From: DASUPK01 sp963736305
GTDB taxonomy: Bacteria; Actinomycetota; Thermoleophilia; Solirubrobacterales; 70-9
Assembly: GCA_963736305.1 (NCBI GenBank)
Contig: CAVTOD010000005.1
Coordinates: 682,001-746,000 of the forward strand
DNA: 64,000 bases
Direction: 5' to 3'
The translations under genes and the position numbers were made by a program. The notes beneath the pieces were generated by a model. That model had not been told where the DNA came from, ran no database searches, and saw nothing but the letters and a program-made list of their open reading frames with translations. The first letter of the stretch is position 1; each line of letters starts with the position of its first letter. Positions 16,598-24,240 of this stretch are shown in pieces.

Positions 16598-17050
16598 GTG
16601 ACCGACGAGGCGACGCCCCTTCGGCCCATCGATCCGCTCGCGCACCGTGCTCTGGAGGCGCTGGTACGCGCGCAGGCGAACCTCACCCGCCGCCTGGCGG
16701 CTGACCTCGAGCGGATCGGCGTGTCGGCGACAGGCTTCACGATGCTGGTCCTGCTGACCAGCGCTGGGGGCCGTCTCGAGCTGCGGACGATGCGCCGCCG
16801 CCTTGGGGCCTCCAAGGCCACCGCGACGGAAGTCCTCGACACACTCGAGAACCGCGGCTTCGTCACCCGCACGCGGCTGGAGAGCGACCGCCGCGCGGTC
16901 GCCGTCGGCTTGACGCAGGCCGGCTACAACCTCGTCACACACGCCTTCCCGGCGCACGCCGAGCGCGTGCGCGAGGCCTTCGGGGTCCTCGACGAGACCG
17001 AGAAGCGCCAGCTCGCGGACCTCTGCCGCAAGCTGGACCGCGCCGCCTGA
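16598..17050 (+). CDS. MarR family transcriptional regulator
   Basis: Winged-helix regulator of 150 residues. The N-terminal dimerisation helices are followed by a helix-turn-helix around ELRTMRRRLGASKATATEVLDTLE and the beta wing GFVTRTRLESDRRAVAVGLT, with the Asp-Arg of the MarR wing. A C-terminal helix closes the dimer. The ligand and target are unknown. It is divergent from the small lipoprotein gene across a short gap with back-to-back -10 elements, so that gene and itself are the likeliest targets. Confidence 0.87.
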   Translation: MTDEATPLRPIDPLAHRALEALVRAQANLTRRLAADLERIGVSATGFTMLVLLTSAGGRLELRTMRRRLGASKATATEVLDTLENRGFVTRTRLESDRRAVAVGLTQAGYNLVTHAFPAHAERVREAFGVLDETEKRQLADLCRKLDRAA

Positions 17051-17055
17051 TTCGG

Positions 17056-17286
17056 CTAGTAGCGGGTGCGGCGCCGGACCACGACGTCGGCGTCGGGGTC
17101 CCCCAGCGTTGGGTCTGGCCGGCCGCGTACGAAGGCCATGTAGATCCCGAGCAGCAACCCCGCCGCCCCGACGATCATCAGGATGAGCCCGACGGTCGCC
17201 AGGTCCACGGCCTTCACGCTGTCGTGGACGGCATAGCGCAGGATCGCCCCCACCGCGACCAGGAAGAGTGATGTCCCGATTGTCAT
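17056..17286 (-). CDS. DUF6458-like small membrane protein
   Basis: Protein of 76 residues with two membrane helices (TSLFLVAVGAILRYAV and TVGLILMIVGAAGLLLGIYM). A short loop lies between them and the cytoplasmic tail ends in Arg-rich VVVRRRTRY. The GxxLxxxGAILRYAV start and the layout fit the small actinobacterial DUF6458 family of unknown function. The ATG at 17286 was chosen because it opens the hydrophobic segment; an AGGA sequence lies about 10 nt upstream. It converges on the MarR gene. Confidence 0.78.
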   Translation of the reverse strand: MTIGTSLFLVAVGAILRYAVHDSVKAVDLATVGLILMIVGAAGLLLGIYMAFVRGRPDPTLGDPDADVVVRRRTRY

Positions 17287-17335
17287 GTGGTGGTCCTGCT
17301 CGTTCGCGCGCGGGATCAAACCCCGGCTGGACGCG

Positions 17336-17449
17336 TCAGTCGAGTCGGCGGAGCAGCTCGTTCAGCGCGGGGACGCGGCTGGCGTAATAGCCGGTCGTCA
17401 GCAGGACAGCCTCGGGCAGCCGGCGGCTCGAGAGGCTGGTGCCCCGGTG
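17336..17449 (-). other. In-frame coding-like extension after the AraC stop codon
   Basis: Directly after the TGA that ends the AraC-type gene, the same frame stays open for 37 codons (starting HRGTSLSSRRLPEAVLL and ending NELLRRLD) before a second TGA at 17336. The composition is protein-like but there is no ATG, GTG or TTG inside it. It could be a readthrough extension, a decayed gene end or the result of a sequencing error. Confidence 0.4.
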
Positions 17450-18190
17450 TCAGGTTGTCCAGAGGGCGGCGAGGCGGGTGGGCGGCAGCCCGGAGAGGTC
17501 CAGGCACTCCCGCGTCATGTGCGCCTGGTCGGCATAGCCGAGGTCGGCGGCCACTCGAGCCAGGTCGCCATCGCCGGCCGCGATGGACGACGCCTCCGAG
17601 ACGAATCGCCGAAAGCGAAGGACGCGGTCGAGCATCTTGGCGCCATAACCGACCGCACCGTGAAACCGGCGCCTGAGCTGGCGATGGCTGATCCCGAGCG
17701 CGTCCGCCACCCAGTCGACTCGGCTGTCCGGGAAGCCCAAGCGGCGCGTGGCCGCCAGGACCAGCGGATCGGGCTGGATCTCGCGGACTTGGGATGCGAC
17801 GAGCTCTTCGAGCAGACCGAACCTCGATTCATCCGATGCCGCCAGGCCAAGCCGCTCGGCGAGCCGGCCGGCGTCCGGGCCGAGCACGTCCTCGAGTGGG
17901 AGGCGCCCGTCACCGACCTCGCTCGCCGGCACCCCCAGCACCGCTCCCGCGGCCCCCGGCCGGAGCCGGATCCCGAGGATCTTCTGCCCGGGCCGGATCG
18001 GGCTCGGCTGCGCGCTTCGGTCGGGGCCCGCCAGGAGCAGCTCGTCGTCGCGCCAGATGAGGTCCACGCACCCGTCCGGCAGGACCAGCGTGGTGTCGTT
18101 GTCCACGCTCTTGGGGACGCGGCGGACCCAGCGGCAGGCGACCAGAGAGTGCAATTCCCGAGATGGAGCGAGCTCGCGGTAGTCGCTCAT
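17450..18190 (-). CDS. AraC family transcriptional regulator
   Basis: Regulator of 246 residues. The N-terminal part (RELHSLVACRWVRRVPKS, LVLPDGCVDLIWRDDELLL) is the DUF6597-type sensor found in many AraC proteins. The C-terminal part has two helix-turn-helix units: ADALGISHRQLRRRFHGAVGY and VAADLGYADQAHMTRECLDLSG. The ATG at 18190 follows TAGGTT at 6 nt. It is divergent from the VOC-family gene, which is a plausible target. The frame continues after the TGA, as noted in the adjacent entry. Confidence 0.87.
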   Translation of the reverse strand: MSDYRELAPSRELHSLVACRWVRRVPKSVDNDTTLVLPDGCVDLIWRDDELLLAGPDRSAQPSPIRPGQKILGIRLRPGAAGAVLGVPASEVGDGRLPLEDVLGPDAGRLAERLGLAASDESRFGLLEELVASQVREIQPDPLVLAATRRLGFPDSRVDWVADALGISHRQLRRRFHGAVGYGAKMLDRVLRFRRFVSEASSIAAGDGDLARVAADLGYADQAHMTRECLDLSGLPPTRLAALWTT

Positions 18191-18196
18191 CGTCCC

Positions 18197-18202
18197 AACC
18201 TA
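18197..18202 (-). promoter_or_regulatory. -10 element, leaderless start of the AraC gene
   Basis: Reads TAGGTT on the minus strand, 6 nt before the ATG. Confidence 0.55.
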
Positions 18203-18286
18203 ATGGACGTCCGAAACGTTCAAGGCAGGAGCCTGATTTCCGAATAGCGTCGGCGTCAATCGCAAAACGCTCGGAAGGGAGCCCGC

Positions 18287-18712
18287 ATGGAACAGCGTCT
18301 CAGCCTGATCACGCTCGGAATCTCCGACCTGGCCCGCGCCCGCGAGTTCTACGAGGCCCTCGGCTGGAAGACCGGTGCGAAGGAGGCGGACGACGTCGCC
18401 TTCTTCCAGGCGGGCGGCATGGTCTTCGCGCTCTGGGACCGCGCCAAGCTCGCCGAGGACAGCGCCGTCATCGACGGTGGCGGCTGGGGCGGCGTGACCC
18501 TCGCCTACAACACCAGATCGCAGGAGGAGGTCGATGAGGTGATCGAGCAGGCCCGCGTCGCGGGCGGGACGATCGGACGCGAGCCCGGGAAGACCTTCTG
18601 GGGCGGCTATTCGGGGATCTTCATCGACCCTGACGGCCATCCCTGGGAGGTCGCACACAATCCCCGGTGGACCATCGAGAAGGACGGCTCGCTGACGATC
18701 CCACGTGACTGA
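18287..18712 (+). CDS. VOC family (glyoxalase-like) protein
   Basis: Protein of 141 residues with two beta-alpha-beta-beta-beta modules: RLSLITLGISDLARAREFYEALGW at the N-terminus and SGIFIDPDGHPWEVAHNP at the C-terminus, where the His and Glu are typical metal ligands. The family includes glyoxalases, dioxygenases and antibiotic-binding proteins; the activity here is not clear. It has a genuine ribosome-binding site (GGAAGGGAG) and a TAGCGT hexamer about 35 nt upstream, so it is not leaderless. The AraC gene is divergent. Confidence 0.83.
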   Translation: MEQRLSLITLGISDLARAREFYEALGWKTGAKEADDVAFFQAGGMVFALWDRAKLAEDSAVIDGGGWGGVTLAYNTRSQEEVDEVIEQARVAGGTIGREPGKTFWGGYSGIFIDPDGHPWEVAHNPRWTIEKDGSLTIPRD

Positions 18713-18731
18713 CTGCGAGAATCCGGCCCCC

Positions 18732-21700
18732 ATGGCCGGATTCCACCCCGTAGACCCGAAACAGTCCTTTCCCGAGCTCGAGGAGCGGATCCTCGACCGC
18801 TGGCGCGAGCGTGACGTCTTTCACCGCTCCTTCGCCAATCGCGAGGGAGCCCCCCTGTGGAGCTTCTACGAAGGCCCGCCGACGGCGAACGGCCGCCCGG
18901 GCTCCCACCATGTCCTCGCCCGGGTCTTCAAGGACATCTATCCGCGCTTCAAGACGATGTCCGGCCATCAGGTCCCGCGCAAGGCGGGCTGGGACTGCCA
19001 TGGCCTCCCCGTGGAGCTCGAGGTCGAGCGCGAGCTCGGGATCACCTCCAAGGAGGAGATCGAGGAGTTCGGGATCGCCGAGTTCAACGCCCGCTGCCGC
19101 GAATCGGTCTTCCGCTACGTCGAGGACTGGAACCGGCTGACCGAGCGCATCGGCTTTTGGCTCGACCTCGACGACCCGTACGTGACGATGACCAACGACT
19201 ACATCGAGTCGGTCTGGTGGGCCCTGCGGAAGATGTGGGACGACGGTCGCCTCTACGAGGACTACAAGGTCGTCCCGTACTGCCCGCGAGATGGCACCGC
19301 GCTCTCCTCCCACGAGGTCGCCCTCGGGTATCACGACGTGGAGGACCCGGCCGTCTACGTGAAGCTCCCGATCCGCGAGCCGGCGCCCTCCGACCAGATC
19401 CCGGAGTCCCCGCTCGAGCCAGGCGACCAGCTTCTCGTCTGGACCACGACGCCTTGGACGCTGATCACCAACGCCGCGGTCGCCGCGGGTGGGGAGATCG
19501 AGTACGTCAGGGCGCGCGTCGGAGACGAGGTGTTCGTGTTGGCGCGCGACCGCGTCGAGCACGTTCTGGGAGAGGAGGCAGAGGTGCTCGCGCACTTCCC
19601 CGGCGAGGCGATCGCCGGAACCTCCTACGAGCCGCCCTTCGACTACATCACCGACTTCGGGCCGCGGGGCCACACCGTTCTGCTCGCCGACTTCGTCACC
19701 ACCGAGGAGGGCACCGGCCTCGTCCACACCGCGATCGCCTTCGGTGAGGACGACTTCCGGCTCGGCGAGCAGTACGGGATCACGCTCCAGAACCCGGTTG
19801 ACTTGCGCGGCCGCTTCGACGAGCGCATCACGGATTTCCAGGGCCAGTTCGTCAAGGATGCGGACCCAGCGATCGTCGAAGCCCTGGAGGCGAAGGGGAA
19901 GCTGCTCCGGGCCGAGGCCTACCTGCACGCCTATCCGCACTGCTGGCGCTGCGACACGCCGCTCCTCTACTACGCAAAGGCGAGCTGGTACGTGAAGACG
20001 ACCGAGGTCCGCGACCGGATGCTCGCCGCGAACGAGGAGATCGGCTGGCATCCGGAGCACATCAAGCACGGCCGCTTCGGCAAGTGGCTCGAGGGGAACG
20101 TCGACTGGGCGCTCTCGCGCGACCGGTACTGGGGCACGCCCCTGCCGATCTGGGAATGCGATCAGAGCGATTGCGATGAGCGCTTCTGCGCCGGCTCCAT
20201 CGCGGAGCTCCGGGAGAAGGGCGCCGAGGTCCCCGACGACCTGCACCGGCCCTACATCGACGACGCGAGCTTCGCCTGCGAGCGCGAGGGATGCGAGGGC
20301 ACGATGCGCCGCGTCGCCTCCGTGATCGACACGTGGTTCGACTCGGGATCGATGCCGTGGGCGCAGTACCACTACCCGTTCGAGAACGAGGAGATCTTCA
20401 AGACGCGCTTCCCCGCCGACTTCATCTGCGAGGCGATCGACCAGACCCGCGGCTGGTTCTACACGCTCCTCGCCGAGTCGGTGCTCCTCTTCGACACCTC
20501 GAGCTACCGCAACGTCGTCTGCCTGGGCCTGATCCTCGATCCCGAGGGCCAGAAGATGTCGAAGAGCCGCGGCAACGTGGTCGAGCCCTGGGACGTGATC
20601 GCCCGGCACGGCGCGGACGCGTTCCGCTGGTACTACTTCGCCTCCCAGCAGCCCTGGACGGGATACCGCTTCTCGGTGGACACGGTCGGCGACGCCGTCC
20701 GCCACTTCCTCCTGACGCTCTGGAATACGTATTCGTTCTGGATCACGTACGCGAACTCGAGCGGCCTGGAGACCGGCGAACTGTCCTACGTGCCGAAGTG
20801 GGCCGCCGGGGCCTCGGAGCAGGCCACGGAGCTCGACCGCTGGGCGGTCTCCCGGCTGCAGCGCACGATCGCCGAGGTCCGTGAGCAGATGGACGGCTTC
20901 GACGCCACCCAGGCGGCCCGGTCGATCGCCGACTACACAGAGGAGCTCTCCAACTGGTACGTCCGGCTCAGCCGCCGCCGTTTCTGGGACGGGGACCCCG
21001 CCCCGCTCGAGACGCTGCGCTTCTGCCTCGGTGAGACGGCCAAGCTCCTCGCGCCGTTCACGCCGTTCATCGCCGACGAGATCTACGCCAACCTGCACTT
21101 CGGAGAGGAGACGGGTCTCGAGAAGCCCGTCGCCGAGTGGACGAATCCCGAGCCGGATTCGGTCCACCTCTGCGACTTCCCCGAGGCCCGGGAAGGCCTG
21201 ATCGATCCCCAGCTGGAGACCGGGATGGACGCCGTCCGCCGCACGGTCGAGCTCGGGCGGGCCGCGCGCTCGCAGGCGAAGGTCAAGCTCCGCCAGCCCC
21301 TCCGCAAGGCGGTCGTGGTCGCCTCCGACGCCGAGCGCGAGGCGATCGAGCGCCTGGCAGAGGTCGTCGCTTCCGAGCTCAACGTGAAAAAGCTCGATTT
21401 CGTGGAGTCCGAGGCCGAGCTCGTCTCCTACCGCGTCAAGCCCAACTACCGCTCGCTCGGGCCGCGCTTCGGAAAGAGCATGCCGCAGGTCGCCGCGGCG
21501 GTGGAGGCCCTGGACGCCGCCGGCGTGGCCGAGCAGCTCGAGGCGGGGGCCGAGGTCGGGATCGCAATCGACGGCAAGGAGCACACCCTCTCGGCAGATG
21601 ACGTCAACCTGGTCATGGAGCCGCTCGAGGGCTACCAGGTGGAGGCCGAATCGGGCCACGCGGTCGCGTTGGAGCTCGACCTCGATGAAGAGCTGCGGCG

Positions 21701-21947
21701 CGAGGGCCTCGCCCGCGAGGTCGTCCGCGCCGTGCAGGAGGCCCGCAAGCAGGCCGGCCTCGAGGTCTCCGACCGGATCTCGCTGGAGCTCGTCGGCGAC
21801 GACGAGCTGCTCGACGCCGCCCGTGAGCACGAGACCTACATCGCCGGGGAGACGCTGGCCACCTCGGTCAACTACAGCGCTGACGGCACGGGCGAGAAAG
21901 CGACGATCGAGGGCCGCGAGCTTCGCATCGCCGTTAGCAAGGCCTGA
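18732..21947 (+). CDS. ileS: Isoleucyl-tRNA synthetase
   Basis: Class I synthetase of 1071 residues that charges tRNA-Ile. The HIGH signature is the variant GSHH in PPTANGRPGSHHVLARV near residue 57. KMSKS is intact (EGQKMSKSRGNVVEPWDV, near residue 607). The editing domain carries WTTTPWTLITN. Length and the FPELEERILDRWRERDVFHRS start suggest the type 2 (eukaryote-like) IleS found in actinobacteria, which is often mupirocin-insensitive; that subtype call is inference. The ATG at 18732 was preferred to a GTG 27 nt upstream because it starts the conserved region. The stop abuts the HAD gene start with no gap. Confidence 0.97.
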   Translation: MAGFHPVDPKQSFPELEERILDRWRERDVFHRSFANREGAPLWSFYEGPPTANGRPGSHHVLARVFKDIYPRFKTMSGHQVPRKAGWDCHGLPVELEVERELGITSKEEIEEFGIAEFNARCRESVFRYVEDWNRLTERIGFWLDLDDPYVTMTNDYIESVWWALRKMWDDGRLYEDYKVVPYCPRDGTALSSHEVALGYHDVEDPAVYVKLPIREPAPSDQIPESPLEPGDQLLVWTTTPWTLITNAAVAAGGEIEYVRARVGDEVFVLARDRVEHVLGEEAEVLAHFPGEAIAGTSYEPPFDYITDFGPRGHTVLLADFVTTEEGTGLVHTAIAFGEDDFRLGEQYGITLQNPVDLRGRFDERITDFQGQFVKDADPAIVEALEAKGKLLRAEAYLHAYPHCWRCDTPLLYYAKASWYVKTTEVRDRMLAANEEIGWHPEHIKHGRFGKWLEGNVDWALSRDRYWGTPLPIWECDQSDCDERFCAGSIAELREKGAEVPDDLHRPYIDDASFACEREGCEGTMRRVASVIDTWFDSGSMPWAQYHYPFENEEIFKTRFPADFICEAIDQTRGWFYTLLAESVLLFDTSSYRNVVCLGLILDPEGQKMSKSRGNVVEPWDVIARHGADAFRWYYFASQQPWTGYRFSVDTVGDAVRHFLLTLWNTYSFWITYANSSGLETGELSYVPKWAAGASEQATELDRWAVSRLQRTIAEVREQMDGFDATQAARSIADYTEELSNWYVRLSRRRFWDGDPAPLETLRFCLGETAKLLAPFTPFIADEIYANLHFGEETGLEKPVAEWTNPEPDSVHLCDFPEAREGLIDPQLETGMDAVRRTVELGRAARSQAKVKLRQPLRKAVVVASDAEREAIERLAEVVASELNVKKLDFVESEAELVSYRVKPNYRSLGPRFGKSMPQVAAAVEALDAAGVAEQLEAGAEVGIAIDGKEHTLSADDVNLVMEPLEGYQVEAESGHAVALELDLDEELRREGLAREVVRAVQEARKQAGLEVSDRISLELVGDDELLDAAREHETYIAGETLATSVNYSADGTGEKATIEGRELRIAVSKA

Positions 21948-22610
21948 GTGCCGAAGGCGGTGATCTTCGACATGGACGGCGTCCTGGTCGATTCCGAGGC
22001 CGTCTGGGACGACGTCCGCAAGCGCTTCACAGAGGAGAACGGCGGTCGCTGGCACGACGGCGCTCAGCGGGACATGATGGGAATGAGCTCGGTGGAGTGG
22101 TCGCGCTACGTCCGGGATCGCCTCGGCGTGGACATGGATCCGAAGGAGATCTCCTCCGCCGTCGCGAACCGCGTCGCCGAGGGCTACCGCGAAGAGCTTC
22201 CCCTGCTGCCCGGCGCAGTAGAGGCGGTCGAGTTACTCGCCGCGGAGTGGCCGCTGGGCCTGGCTTCCTCGTCGAACAGGCACGTGATCGACCTCGTTCT
22301 GGATCTGGCCGGCATCGCCGACGCGTTCCGGGCGACGGTCTCATCGGAGGAGGTCGGCGCGGGCAAGCCGGCGCCCGACGTCTACCTCGAGGCGGCGAGC
22401 CGTCTGGACGTCGATCCGCCGGCGTGCATGGCCATCGAGGACTCCACCAACGGAATCCGTTCGGCGCGCGCGGCCGCAATGGCCGTTGTCGCCGTGCCCA
22501 ACAAGGACTTTCCGCCGGAGCGGGACGCCGTCGAGATGGCGGATGTGGTGCTGGACGCCCTCACCGGCATCACGCCGGAGCTGGTCCGCGGGCTCGGGCC
22601 CGCCGAATAG
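21948..22610 (+). CDS. HAD-superfamily phosphatase, beta-phosphoglucomutase-like
   Basis: Haloacid-dehalogenase-type hydrolase of 220 residues. Motif I is FDMDGVLVDSE (nucleophile Asp 8), motif II the Ser in GLASSSNRHV, motif III the Lys in GAGKPAPDVYLEAA and motif IV MAIEDSTNGIRSA. The helical cap lies between motifs I and II, as in beta-phosphoglucomutase and phosphoglycolate-type enzymes. It starts with GTG directly after the ileS TGA, so the two are likely co-translated. The substrate is unknown. Confidence 0.9.
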   Translation: MPKAVIFDMDGVLVDSEAVWDDVRKRFTEENGGRWHDGAQRDMMGMSSVEWSRYVRDRLGVDMDPKEISSAVANRVAEGYREELPLLPGAVEAVELLAAEWPLGLASSSNRHVIDLVLDLAGIADAFRATVSSEEVGAGKPAPDVYLEAASRLDVDPPACMAIEDSTNGIRSARAAAMAVVAVPNKDFPPERDAVEMADVVLDALTGITPELVRGLGPAE

Positions 22611-22613
22611 GCT
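22608..22613 (+). promoter_or_regulatory. -10 element before the four-helix membrane protein gene
   Basis: TAGGCT begins at the TAG stop of the HAD gene and ends 9 nt before the ATG at 22623. Confidence 0.45.
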
Positions 22614-22622
22614 CCGCTCGCC

Positions 22623-23054
22623 ATGGATCTCGGCGCAGACACCAAGGCGGTCCTGCTCGCGGCCGGGTTGATCTTCCTCGGCGCGCTCGTCCTCGGGGTC
22701 TGGAAGTACCGGCAGATGGCTGCCAGCCCCGATGGGCTGGCCCACCCGTACGTCGACGTCGCCCACCGCGCGGCGCTGCTGTACTCGTTCGCGACGCTGC
22801 TGATCGCCGCCTTCGTCGAGCTCTCGGGCTGGAGCACCGCCGTCAACCTGATCGCCGCCTTCGCAGTGATCGCTTTCTTCGTCGGGGCGATCGCCGGCTA
22901 CATCTCGCACGGGCTCAGGCGCGACACCGACAACCAGTTCCGCGAGGGCGATAGGCCCGCGGGCCTTCACCCATTCATGTGGACGCTGATCGTGGTCGAG
23001 ATCGCCGGGTTCTCGGTGTTGCTCGCCGGCTTCGTCAGCGAGCAGATCTTCTAG
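22623..23054 (+). CDS. Four-helix integral membrane protein, unknown function
   Basis: Protein of 143 residues with four hydrophobic segments (AVLLAAGLIFLGALVLGVW, ALLYSFATLLIAAFVEL, AVNLIAAFAVIAFFVGAIAGY and MWTLIVVEIAGFSVLLAGF). Loops carry conserved-looking polar residues: AHPYVDVAHRAALLYS and SHGLRRDTDNQFR. It is similar in size and layout to uncharacterised small membrane proteins of actinobacteria. I assign no function. It converges on trxA. Confidence 0.75.
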   Translation: MDLGADTKAVLLAAGLIFLGALVLGVWKYRQMAASPDGLAHPYVDVAHRAALLYSFATLLIAAFVELSGWSTAVNLIAAFAVIAFFVGAIAGYISHGLRRDTDNQFREGDRPAGLHPFMWTLIVVEIAGFSVLLAGFVSEQIF

Positions 23055-23065
23055 TCGAGGATCGC

Positions 23066-23392
23066 CTACGCGAGTACGGGCTCGAGCTCGGACTCGAGCC
23101 GTGCCTTCGGCCGGGCCCCGACCAGGCGAGTGGCGACCTCGCCGTCCTTGAAGACGATCATCGTCGGGATCGAGAGGACCTCGTACTTCGCCGCCGTCTG
23201 TGGGTTCTGGTCCGTGTTGAGGCTGACGATCCTGAGGTCATCCCGCTCCGAGTCGATCTCCTCGAGCACGGGGTGGACGACTCGGCACGGACCGCACCAG
23301 GGAGCCCAGAAGTCGACGAGGACGGGACCGTCGGCATCGAGAACGTCGGACTGGAATGTCGCGTCGGTTACGTCGTTGAGCTTGCCCGGCAC
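23066..23392 (-). CDS. trxA: Thioredoxin
   Basis: Canonical cytoplasmic thioredoxin of 108 residues. The active site is FWAPWCGPCRVVHPVLEEI with the WCGPC redox motif, and the cis-Pro is in VLSIPTMIVFKDGE. It reduces disulfides in target proteins. The GTG start is preceded by AGGAG at 8 nt. The upstream 84 bp hold two minus-strand -10-like hexamers, TAGACT at 23430-23435 and TATAGT at 23454-23459, so more than one promoter may drive it. Confidence 0.95.
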   Translation of the reverse strand: MPGKLNDVTDATFQSDVLDADGPVLVDFWAPWCGPCRVVHPVLEEIDSERDDLRIVSLNTDQNPQTAAKYEVLSIPTMIVFKDGEVATRLVGARPKARLESELEPVLA

Positions 23393-23429
23393 TTTGGTCT
23401 CCTAGGTCGTGTTTGCGGGTCTGCTGTTG

Positions 23430-23459
23430 AGTCTAGCCAGTCCGTCCAGATTTACTATA
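23430..23459 (-). promoter_or_regulatory. trxA promoter region with two -10-like hexamers
   Basis: On the minus strand TATAGT (23454-23459) and TAGACT (23430-23435) both lie upstream of trxA, leaving a leader that contains the AGGAG ribosome-binding site. No clear -35 was assigned. Confidence 0.4.
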
Positions 23460-23476
23460 CAAAGTGAAGCGAGTCC

Positions 23477-24205
23477 CTACCACCGCCTGAAGCGCATGAC
23501 GGGCACTCGCCACATCGCCTCGGCGACGATCGATTTGCTCATCTTTGATGTCCCGTCGACGCGGTCCTTGAACACGATCGGCACCTCCACCACCCGGAAT
23601 CCCGACTTGATGGCGCGATAGGTGGTCTCGACCTGGAACGCATATCCCCGCGCCTCGATCGTGTCGAGGTCGATCGTCTCGAGCACGATCCGGCGAAAGC
23701 ACTTGAAACCGCCGGTCAGATCCTTGACCGGCAGCCCCAGTGCCGCCCGTGCATACGCGCTGCCACCGCGGCTGATGAACCGCCGCAGCGGACCCCACTC
23801 GGTGATCCCGCCGCCGGGGACATAGCGGCTGCCGATCGCGAGGTCGGCTCGCTCAGTCGCCTCGATCAGCCCGGGGAGATAGCCGGGGTCATGGGAGAAG
23901 TCTGCGTCCATCTCGATGATCCGCTCGGCGCCGCCTTCGAGCGCCACACGAAAGCCCGCGAGGTACGCGGGCCCCAGTCCCTCCTTCCGCTCGCGATGGA
24001 GCACCGCGACCGACTCATCCGCCTCAGCCAGCCGCTCGGCGATCTCGCCCGTGCCGTCGGGCGAGTTGTCGTCGACGATCAGAACTCGCCGCGAGGACGG
24101 CAGATGCTCCAGCACCGCGCCGACGATTCGCTCGAGGTTCTCGGCCTCGTTGTACGTGGGGAGGATCACCCAGACGTCGGGCGTCCGGGGAGGGGGCGCG
24201 GGCAC
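23477..24205 (-). CDS. Polyprenol monophosphomannose synthase-type GT2 glycosyltransferase
   Basis: GT-A fold transferase of 242 residues. Motifs are WVILPTYNEAENLERIV, the VDDNSPDGTGEIA donor site and EMDADFSHDPGYLPGLIE, which contains the metal-binding DAD. AIGSRYVPGGGITEWGPLRRF and LTGGFKCFRR are typical of dolichol/polyprenol-phosphate mannose synthases (Ppm1/DPM1). There is no C-terminal membrane domain. It makes polyprenyl-phosphate-mannose for wall glycolipids or protein mannosylation. The GTG start is leaderless behind TATCTT. It is divergent from polX with 35 bp between starts. Confidence 0.9.
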   Translation of the reverse strand: MPAPPPRTPDVWVILPTYNEAENLERIVGAVLEHLPSSRRVLIVDDNSPDGTGEIAERLAEADESVAVLHRERKEGLGPAYLAGFRVALEGGAERIIEMDADFSHDPGYLPGLIEATERADLAIGSRYVPGGGITEWGPLRRFISRGGSAYARAALGLPVKDLTGGFKCFRRIVLETIDLDTIEARGYAFQVETTYRAIKSGFRVVEVPIVFKDRVDGTSKMSKSIVAEAMWRVPVMRFRRW

Positions 24206-24211
24206 GGCGGC

Positions 24212-24217
24212 AAGATA
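24212..24217 (-). promoter_or_regulatory. -10 element, leaderless start of the GT2 gene
   Basis: Reads TATCTT on the minus strand and ends 6 nt before the GTG at 24205. Confidence 0.55.
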
Positions 24218-24228
24218 GCCGCCACCAA

Positions 24229-24234
24229 TAACTT
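24229..24234 (+). promoter_or_regulatory. -10 element, leaderless start of polX
   Basis: TAACTT ends 6 nt before the ATG at 24241, back-to-back with the GT2 promoter. Confidence 0.55.
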
Positions 24235-24240
24235 TGAGCT

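Noticed and set aside
18621..22055. An open frame of over 1100 codons on the minus strand
   Set aside because: It is fully antisense to ileS, which has intact HIGH and KMSKS motifs. The antisense protein is Asp/Leu/Arg-rich and low in complexity, as expected for a shadow frame in GC-rich DNA.
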